From Microcaldota archaeon (lineage in GTDB: Archaea > B1Sed10-29 > JACOVT01), in the NCBI GenBank assembly GCA_016177165.1, contig JACOVT010000022.1:1-14688 (forward strand): a DNA stretch of 14,688 nucleotides. The letters are read 5' to 3'. How positions within the stretch are numbered: position 1 is the first letter of the stretch; every line of letters begins with the position of its first letter. Below, piece by piece: positions 5,063 to 9,446 of the stretch. The notes under the pieces are model-generated. The model had not been told where the DNA came from. It made no database searches and saw nothing but the letters and a program-made list of their open reading frames with translations. A program made the translations under genes and the position numbers.

Positions 5063-6030
5063 ATGCAGACTACTTTCTTGCCGCCCAAGTAATTGTATGC
5101 AGAGAACGCCGCGAGGACTCCCTCAGCCGCGCCCGTGATGGCCTGCTTGAACTGCCCATCGCACGCGTCGCCGCAGGCGAATATCCCGTCTGCGTTTGTC
5201 TTGGAAACCCGGTCGATGATTATCTCTTTTTCCTCGTTAAGCTTGACTCCCAACTTTGCAGCCAGCTGCGTCTGCGGTATGCCACCGATCTCGATGAACA
5301 GGCCGCCAAGCGGAAACTCGCGCTTTCCCTTATACGCGCGGTCCAACACTACTCGATCCACGAATTTCGTACCTTCGATGCGGAGCACGTTGGTGTTTGG
5401 GATAACCTCCACTTTTCCTTTACCAATCAATGCTTCCAACCGCTTCATGTTAATTGGCTCGGGATGCACTCCTTCGCCACGATAGAAGATGTAAACTTTC
5501 GATGCGTACTCGGCCAGCAAGAGGGCTTCCTTGACTGCGGAATCGCTGCCACCCACCACGCCAACCACTTTTCCTCTGAACAACGGGCCATCGCAGACTG
5601 CGCAGTATGACACCCCTTTGTTAGTAAATTCTTTTTCTCCCAGAACCCCGAGCTTGCGGCGTTCGGTGCCGGTAGCGAAAATGAGCGTTGGCGAAAGGTA
5701 AGTTCCTTTGCCGGTTCTAACGGCATAGCAGTCCCCATGCTTTTCAACGTCCTCTACGTTCTCTTCGCGCAGCTCGGCGCCAAACTGCTTTACATGTTTT
5801 TCGAACGCGTCCATCATCTCGATGCCGCTCACCACCCCTATTCCGGGATAGTTTTCAACGATGTGGGTAAGCACTATTAGGCCGCCTTTTTCCCGCGTGA
5901 GCACGAGCGTCTTCAGGCCGAAGCGCGTGGCGTAGAGCGCTGCGCTTAGCCCGGCGGGCCCGCCGCCGATAACGATAACGTCGTACGCGCCCTTGGGCTG
6001 CTGTGCAATCCGCTGCTTCTTAACCGTCAT
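5059..6030 (-). CDS. Thioredoxin-reductase-like FAD-dependent oxidoreductase
   Basis: 323 residues with the two-domain layout of low-molecular-weight thioredoxin reductase. FAD motif GGGPAG is at 22-27, the redox pair is CAVC followed by Asp (C143, C146, D147), a second dinucleotide-binding motif GGSDSAVKEA is at 160-169, and the closing FAD motif is FACGDACDGQFKQAITGAAEG (284-304). The segment after the second motif reads YRGEGVHPEP, where NADPH-dependent enzymes have an Arg-rich HRR...R patch. Its electron donor may therefore be NADH, another carrier or unknown. Extra cysteines flank the last motif (C286, C290) and sit at the C terminus (C322). It is the first gene of the thiol/metal operon, directly coupled to the MerTP-like gene, and diverges from the Nudix gene across a 39-base promoter region. 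Confidence 0.93.
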   Translation of the reverse strand: MTVKKQRIAQQPKGAYDVIVIGGGPAGLSAALYATRFGLKTLVLTREKGGLIVLTHIVENYPGIGVVSGIEMMDAFEKHVKQFGAELREENVEDVEKHGDCYAVRTGKGTYLSPTLIFATGTERRKLGVLGEKEFTNKGVSYCAVCDGPLFRGKVVGVVGGSDSAVKEALLLAEYASKVYIFYRGEGVHPEPINMKRLEALIGKGKVEVIPNTNVLRIEGTKFVDRVVLDRAYKGKREFPLGGLFIEIGGIPQTQLAAKLGVKLNEEKEIIIDRVSKTNADGIFACGDACDGQFKQAITGAAEGVLAAFSAYNYLGGKKVVCM

Positions 6031-6069
6031 TCGATCGCGTTAATAAGTAAGCTGGAATAAAAACACTTT
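6031..6069. promoter_or_regulatory. Compact divergent promoter between TrxR-like and Nudix genes
   Basis: Only 39 bases separate the divergent start codons. Rightward, TTAATAAG (6039-6046) is centred about 27 bases before the GTG at 6070. Leftward, a T/A-rich TTTTTATTC (6056-6064, read on the minus strand) is centred about 30 bases before the ATG at 6030. Each TATA-like box lies within the initial transcribed region of, or next to, the opposite gene, so expression of the two could interfere. Both messages would be leaderless. Confidence 0.5.
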
Positions 6070-6540
6070 GTGATAACACTCGCCACGCTCTGCTACATCG
6101 TTTCCAATAGCAGGCTGCTGCTGCTGGAGCGCACGCGCCCGCCTGGCGAAAAGTACTGGAACGCGCCCGGAGGAAAACTTGAGCCCGGTGAGCTGCCGGA
6201 GCAGTGCGTGCGCCGCGAAGTGAAGGAGGAAACCGGGCTAGAGCTAATGCTGGCGAAAAAGCGTGGCGAAATGCTGTTCCACGACGCGAATAGCGGAAAG
6301 CAAGAGGACTGGCTCGTCCACGTGTTCTCTGCAATGGACGGCGACTTCTCTGGCGCGCTCGCACATGGAGAGGAGCACAAGAACTCGCGCTGGTTCCCTC
6401 TTGACAGCATTCCGTGGGATGGCATGTGGCCTTCAGATCGCGACTTCGTTCCAATAGTGATCGGAACCGACAAGAGCTTTAAGCTCGAGACCAGATACGA
6501 GGACGGAAAGCTCAAATCCAGCCAAGTAAAGGTGCTATAA
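6070..6540 (+). CDS. Nudix hydrolase (MutT/8-oxo-dGTPase-like)
   Basis: 156 residues. The Nudix box is complete: G35 and E41 in GGKLEPGE, then REVKEETGL (49-57). The residues before it (KYWNAPGGKLEPGE) resemble MutT/NUDT1-like enzymes that hydrolyse 8-oxo-dGTP or related nucleotides, but the substrate is not certain. The start is GTG, with a TATA-like box about 27 bases upstream and no ribosome-binding sequence, indicating a leaderless message. The stop overlaps the ATG of a small Arg-rich protein gene as TAATG. The C-terminal ~40 residues continue beyond the Nudix core with a charged stretch. Confidence 0.9.
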   Translation: MITLATLCYIVSNSRLLLLERTRPPGEKYWNAPGGKLEPGELPEQCVRREVKEETGLELMLAKKRGEMLFHDANSGKQEDWLVHVFSAMDGDFSGALAHGEEHKNSRWFPLDSIPWDGMWPSDRDFVPIVIGTDKSFKLETRYEDGKLKSSQVKVL

Positions 6541-6722
6541 TGCCAAGACGCCGGAAAGCAAGGAGAAAAACACCGACATTTGTCAGCGGCGTGCGACCAG
6601 TCGACGCAGCCGCCAGAGCGCATGACAGGGAAGCATTTCTTCGGCTTGAAGCTGCCCGGCATGCAGAAGATGTCCGCGCAGCGCTCGGCCTAAAAGATCC
6701 CAGAAGGCGCAGGCGCCGCTAA
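6540..6722 (+). CDS. 60-residue Arg-rich small protein, unknown function
   Basis: The ATG overlaps the preceding stop as TAATG at 6538-6542, so reinitiation by the same ribosome is likely. The protein has basic clusters at both ends (RRRKARRK at 3-10 and RRRRRR at 55-60) around an Ala/Arg/Glu-rich middle that is likely helical. This composition suits binding to RNA or DNA, but no family is recognised. The frame ends 45 bases before DtdA, where a new promoter appears to begin. The exact coupling supports a real gene; the low complexity argues for caution. Confidence 0.5.
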   Translation: MPRRRKARRKTPTFVSGVRPVDAAARAHDREAFLRLEAARHAEDVRAALGLKDPRRRRRR

Positions 6723-6734
6723 CCTGACGGCCTC

Positions 6735-6744
6735 TCTTTATTAC
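6735..6744 (+). promoter_or_regulatory. TATA-like box for dtdA
   Basis: The TTTATTA core (6737-6743) is centred about 28 bases before the dtdA ATG at 6768. The start codon has no Shine-Dalgarno sequence, so translation is probably leaderless. Confidence 0.5.
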
Positions 6745-6767
6745 TCTAAAGCGCCACTACCTTTCTT

Positions 6768-7583
6768 ATGAAAGCCATTATAGTCTCACAACAAGACCCG
6801 GCAGGTCTAAATGTTTTCCAGCGGTTGGTGGAGCGCGGCTTCCGCGAGACCCAGCAGGAATGGAAAGGAACAAAGATACTTGAGCGGGACGGCACGCTAC
6901 TAGTCCGCGTGCCAGAGGACATCACCCACGTTGCGGGTATAGATGCGCTGAACGCCGAGCTACTCGTCTTCGCCTCGCGCCACAAGTCCGCTGCCGGCAC
7001 CAAGGCATTCACAATCCACGCCACTGGTAACATCGCGAGGCCAGAGCCCTCTGACCTCGGGCTAATCGTAGCGGCGCCGCAGTTTGGCGGTGTTGCTGGC
7101 GAGCTCTCGCTAGTTCAGGCGCAGTACGCCGGCGCAGTCCTAACAGAGCTGCGCGACAACGCGCCCGAAGGCTTCCAAGTAACCCTTGAAGCCACTCACC
7201 ACGGGCCCACCTCCTTCAACACACCGATGTTCTTTGCCGAGCTAGGTTCCTCGGAAAATGAATGGCCCAACCCGGATTATGGCGCGTTGCTAGCAGATGC
7301 AATCCTGCGCGGTATCGGACGCCAACCATCCGGCAAGACTGCTATTGGCGTGGGAGGCAACCACTACTGCGCGGCATTCAACCCGCTCGCCGGCGAGTAT
7401 CATTTCGGGCACATAGCCGCACGCAGCACGCGCCCTGCCCTTGACGCAGCCATGATCAGCCAGCTAGTCAGCAAGACGCTCCCAAAACCAGACGTGCTGT
7501 TCGTGGACGGCAACGGCATCACCGGCAAGGAAGAGTTAAGAAAGCTGCTTTCCCACGCTACCTGCAAGGTGGAATGGATCTAA
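6768..7583 (+). CDS. dtdA: D-aminoacyl-tRNA deacylase, archaeal/plant type
   Basis: 271 residues, the usual length. This enzyme (DTD2/GEK1 type, COG1650) removes D-amino acids from mischarged tRNA in the cytosol, keeping them out of protein; the plant homologue also clears aldehyde-modified aminoacyl-tRNA. Characteristic segments are all present: ATHHGPTSF (142-150), FFAELGSSENEW (155-166), AIGVGGNHYCAAF (192-204) and YHFGHIAA (211-218), which supply the conserved His residues thought to bind metal. The gene starts with its own TATA-like box and is followed by a second Nudix gene through a TAATG junction. Identification is firm from the motif set. Confidence 0.95.
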   Translation: MKAIIVSQQDPAGLNVFQRLVERGFRETQQEWKGTKILERDGTLLVRVPEDITHVAGIDALNAELLVFASRHKSAAGTKAFTIHATGNIARPEPSDLGLIVAAPQFGGVAGELSLVQAQYAGAVLTELRDNAPEGFQVTLEATHHGPTSFNTPMFFAELGSSENEWPNPDYGALLADAILRGIGRQPSGKTAIGVGGNHYCAAFNPLAGEYHFGHIAARSTRPALDAAMISQLVSKTLPKPDVLFVDGNGITGKEELRKLLSHATCKVEWI

Positions 7584-8062
7584 TGGAAAAGAAACCACGT
7601 CACTTCGTTGCAACCGTCTTCTGCATCGACCCGCGCACGCGAAAGATGATCTTCCTGTTTAACAGGAAACTCGGCATGTGGCTGCCGCCTGGTGGGCACA
7701 TGGAACCAGACGAAACGCCTGACGAGGCGGCTCTGCGCGAAGTAAAAGAGGAAACGGGTTTTGAAATAGAAATTATGAACGAGCCTCCTCAGCACGCTGA
7801 GGAGCCATCACGCGTGCAAATGCTCCACACGCCGCTTTGCATCCAGCTAGAGGAAATCGCCGACCGCGAGAAGGGAGACCACCAGCACATCGATCTGATC
7901 TACGCCGCTCGGATAACTGGCGGCTCGCTCACCAACAGCGAAAAGCACGAAGTCCGCTGGCTCTCCGAAAGCGAGTTAGACTCGGCCGACCTCAAGCCTA
8001 ACGTCTTGTTCCGCGCAAAGCTTGCGTTCCGAGCTATTCTAGAGAGCAAGCGTGTTCCTTGA
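7583..8062 (+). CDS. Nudix hydrolase
   Basis: 159 residues from ATG 7583. The Nudix box is complete: G38 and E44 in GGHMEPDE, then REVKEETGF (52-60). The sequence before it (RKLGMWLPPGGHMEPDE) is of the general MutT type, and the extra acidic/His-rich stretch that follows (EKGDHQHIDLIYAA) is common in Nudix enzymes acting on nucleoside diphosphate derivatives, so the substrate is open. ATG 7583 overlaps the dtdA TAA as TAATG and has AAGGTGG ten bases upstream, a good ribosome-binding sequence for a coupled internal gene. An earlier ATG at 7574 has poor spacing. The 3' end overlaps the converging AbrB-type gene by 24 bases. Confidence 0.9.
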   Translation: MEKKPRHFVATVFCIDPRTRKMIFLFNRKLGMWLPPGGHMEPDETPDEAALREVKEETGFEIEIMNEPPQHAEEPSRVQMLHTPLCIQLEEIADREKGDHQHIDLIYAARITGGSLTNSEKHEVRWLSESELDSADLKPNVLFRAKLAFRAILESKRVP

Positions 8063-8248
8063 TGCCGGCCGCAGCGACAATAGCGTGATCTCCTCGTCGC
8101 TGGTTGGGGCTATTGTTGCTGTGCCTTGGTTGGCCCTGATTAGGATCAATGAACCAGCTATCGCTTTCCATTGTTCCCGCAGTTCCTGCGGCAGCACTAT
8201 GCGGCCGCGCTCGTCCAGACGACAAGCAGAGATAAAGTGAATCACCAC
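8039..8248 (-). CDS. AbrB/SpoVT-type swapped-hairpin DNA-binding protein
   Basis: 69 residues. The N-terminal ~50 form a swapped-hairpin AbrB domain: ACRLDERGRIVLPQELREQW (8-27) with the GRIVLP core, then a second half AGSLILIRANQGTATIAPTS. Such proteins dimerise and bind DNA as transition-state regulators or as antitoxins. No partner PIN/VapC-type toxin is adjacent; the gene upstream encodes a HEPN protein. The start is GTG at 8248 (an adjacent GTG at 8245 is possible), because an in-frame stop lies just before it. AGGAGGTG (8260-8267) is a strong ribosome-binding sequence, unlike the mostly leaderless neighbours. Confidence 0.8.
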   Translation of the reverse strand: MVIHFISACRLDERGRIVLPQELREQWKAIAGSLILIRANQGTATIAPTSDEEITLLSLRPASRNTLAL

Positions 8249-8259
8249 TCACATTGAAC

Positions 8260-8267
8260 ACCTCCTA
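8260..8267 (-). promoter_or_regulatory. Strong Shine-Dalgarno sequence for the AbrB-type gene
   Basis: AGGAGGTG on the minus strand ends 11 bases before the GTG start at 8248. It is the best ribosome-binding match in the window. The spacing is slightly long, and an out-of-frame ATG at 8254 lies in between; that frame stops at once with TGA. Confidence 0.6.
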
Positions 8268-8379
8268 AGTGTTGCTTACGTTGATTAGGTTTGCAGACTG
8301 GCTAGTAATGAAAATAGCGTGCGTCAATAGCGCCGATACGTCTGCCTGTCTTGCACGTAACGATTGTGTGGTTCCCCGT

Positions 8380-8796
8380 TTAAATAAGCTTCTTGACGAG
8401 CTTAATAAACTCTTTTGCCGACTGTAGAAACTCAGAGACGTCCTGCTCAGTCGGGCGGAATCTTGGGTTGTACTGCACGTCTTGTCGTCGTTCACGAAAC
8501 TTGTCCAGCGCGTCAATGAATTCCTGTGGTATTTCCTTGTGTTTGGCTTCCAAGTATCTGGCAACGCACGCGTGGCTTTTCTCTCGCCAGCCGTCCTTAA
8601 ACAGCACAGCTCGAGCCGCGTTGAACATTGCCAGATAACCGGCAACTATCGCAAGGCTTGCTCTTTCCTCCGAGAAGTTTGCAATCGCATGGCTTAGGAA
8701 CTCCTCCGCCTTTTCCAGGTTTAGCAAAGCATCCGTCCTTGATGGCTGCGTTTTGCGCAGCAAACCCGCAGCAATGCATTCTTCTAGTTCAGTCAT
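8380..8796 (-). CDS. HEPN-domain protein, probable toxin of a MNT/HEPN pair
   Basis: 138 residues, all helical. AGYLAMFNAARAVLFKDGWREKSH (52-75) is the typical HEPN core, and the C-terminal motif reads FRERRQDVQY (100-109), the R...R.D..Y pattern of the COG1895-type HEPN group rather than the R-x4-6-H motif of RNase-active HEPN proteins. It overlaps the preceding nucleotidyltransferase gene by eight bases (ATGACTGA, 8789-8796), the usual arrangement for HEPN/MNT modules. In such modules the HEPN protein is the toxin (RNA cleavage or another activity) and the MNT protein neutralises it, often by adding AMP. Without a His in the motif, RNase activity here is uncertain. Function is inferred from family and arrangement. 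Confidence 0.85.
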   Translation of the reverse strand: MTELEECIAAGLLRKTQPSRTDALLNLEKAEEFLSHAIANFSEERASLAIVAGYLAMFNAARAVLFKDGWREKSHACVARYLEAKHKEIPQEFIDALDKFRERRQDVQYNPRFRPTEQDVSEFLQSAKEFIKLVKKLI

Positions 8797-9325
8797 AAAG
8801 TGTCCCCCATACGACTTTGGAGTTGGCTATGGCATGGTAAAAGTTAGAGTCACTCTCCTTCAAGGCTTTGAACCTGGCGTCATCAAGCGCCAAGATTTGG
8901 ACATCAATGCCATACCTTTTCCGGATTACCCGCTCTAACGCTGCTACTTCTTTTAATGATGGGGCTAGTTTGCACCGCGCCCATAAGTCCAAGTCGCTTT
9001 TCCTCGTATTGGTTCCATCGGCCCAGCTGCCGTATACGCCAATTCCCCGCGCGTCTTTTAGGGAACTCTTGATCAATGGAATAAGCGGGCTCAACCTGTA
9101 TGCATTTATCACTATCTTTAGCGCACGTGTCGTGAACTTGGAAAGGTTCAACTCAAGATTTTTCTTAAGTATGCCTGACCGCTTCAGCCGGCCTGCGATC
9201 AACGATACCGTTGCCTTGCTGGCATTAGCGCGCTTTGCAGTATCGGCAACTGATACTCGTTCGTTGCCATGGTCGAGTATTTCCCTGAGGACCCTGAACT
9301 GCTTTCCAGTCATAAACGGGATCAT
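8789..9325 (-). CDS. Winged-HTH plus MNT nucleotidyltransferase, probable antitoxin and regulator
   Basis: 178 residues. Residues ~6-58 form a winged helix-turn-helix (VSVADTAKRANASKATVSLIAGRLKRSG). Residues ~92-175 form a minimal nucleotidyltransferase domain with GSWADGTNTRKSDLDLW (99-115), which holds G99-S100 and the two metal-binding acids D111 and D113, and a third acid D141 in GIDVQIL. All catalytic positions therefore appear intact. MNT antitoxins of HEPN/MNT modules can add AMP groups to the HEPN toxin, and the fused HTH suggests it also represses its own promoter. ATG 9325 is chosen because a TTAAAAAAC box lies about 25 bases upstream (leaderless), and two matching palindromes follow that box. 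ATG 9313 is an alternative. Confidence 0.88.
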   Translation of the reverse strand: MIPFMTGKQFRVLREILDHGNERVSVADTAKRANASKATVSLIAGRLKRSGILKKNLELNLSKFTTRALKIVINAYRLSPLIPLIKSSLKDARGIGVYGSWADGTNTRKSDLDLWARCKLAPSLKEVAALERVIRKRYGIDVQILALDDARFKALKESDSNFYHAIANSKVVWGTLYD

Positions 9326-9344
9326 TGCTTGAGTTGTTCGTTCA

Positions 9345-9355
9345 GGTTTTTTAAA
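9345..9355 (-). promoter_or_regulatory. TATA box for the MNT/HEPN operon, overlapping an operator
   Basis: On the minus strand, TTTAAAAAACC is centred about 25 bases upstream of the ATG at 9325. The first of two TTAAAC-N5-GTTTAR palindromes begins at 9351, so the box and the operator share bases. A bound protein would block promoter access. Confidence 0.5.
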
Positions 9356-9389
9356 CGTTTCGTTTAGTTTTATTAAACAACTCGTTTAA
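9351..9389. promoter_or_regulatory. Tandem 17-bp palindromic operator (TTAAAC-N5-GTTTAR twice)
   Basis: Copy 1 is TTAAAC-gtttc-GTTTAG at 9351-9367, and copy 2 is TTAAAC-aactc-GTTTAA at 9373-9389, the latter with perfect 6-bp arms. Their starts are 22 bases apart, about two helical turns, so two dimers could bind side by side on one face of the DNA. Copy 1 overlaps the TATA box of the HTH-MNT gene, and copy 2 lies upstream between that gene and the Lhr gene. The likely binder is the HTH-MNT protein itself. The symmetry and spacing are direct observations; the regulator is inferred. Confidence 0.6.
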
Positions 9390-9405
9390 CAGAACCATTT
9401 AGCAA

Positions 9406-9415
9406 AGCTAATTAA
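9406..9415 (+). promoter_or_regulatory. TATA-like box for the Lhr gene
   Basis: AGCTAATTAA is centred near 9411, about 33-36 bases before the candidate GTG/ATG starts (9444, 9447), predicting a very short leader. It lies 17 bases beyond the second copy of the tandem operator, so regulation of the two divergent genes could be linked. Confidence 0.4.
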
Positions 9416-9446
9416 CGCCGGCATCGTAATACATGGTTCTCGCGTG

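Noticed and set aside
6093..6662. 189-codon leftward frame opposite the first Nudix gene
   Set aside because: The Nudix box is on the other strand, and this frame is Ser/Pro-rich with no domain.
8034..8261. 75-codon frame overlapping the AbrB-type gene
   Set aside because: It is a different frame of the same DNA; the other frame holds the intact GRIVLP swapped-hairpin motif and is preferred even though the SD spacing is slightly long.
8249..8379. Remnant toxin gene between the AbrB-type and HEPN genes
   Set aside because: Open stretches exist in this 131-base gap but lack a start codon or any toxin motif.
8265..8645. 126-codon leftward frame overlapping the HEPN gene
   Set aside because: Its first two thirds are the HEPN gene read in another frame, and its tail has no recognisable domain.
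8039..8796. AbrB-type protein as antitoxin to the HEPN protein
   Set aside because: The HEPN gene already has its usual MNT partner, and 131 bases plus a separate strong ribosome-binding site divide it from the AbrB-type gene.
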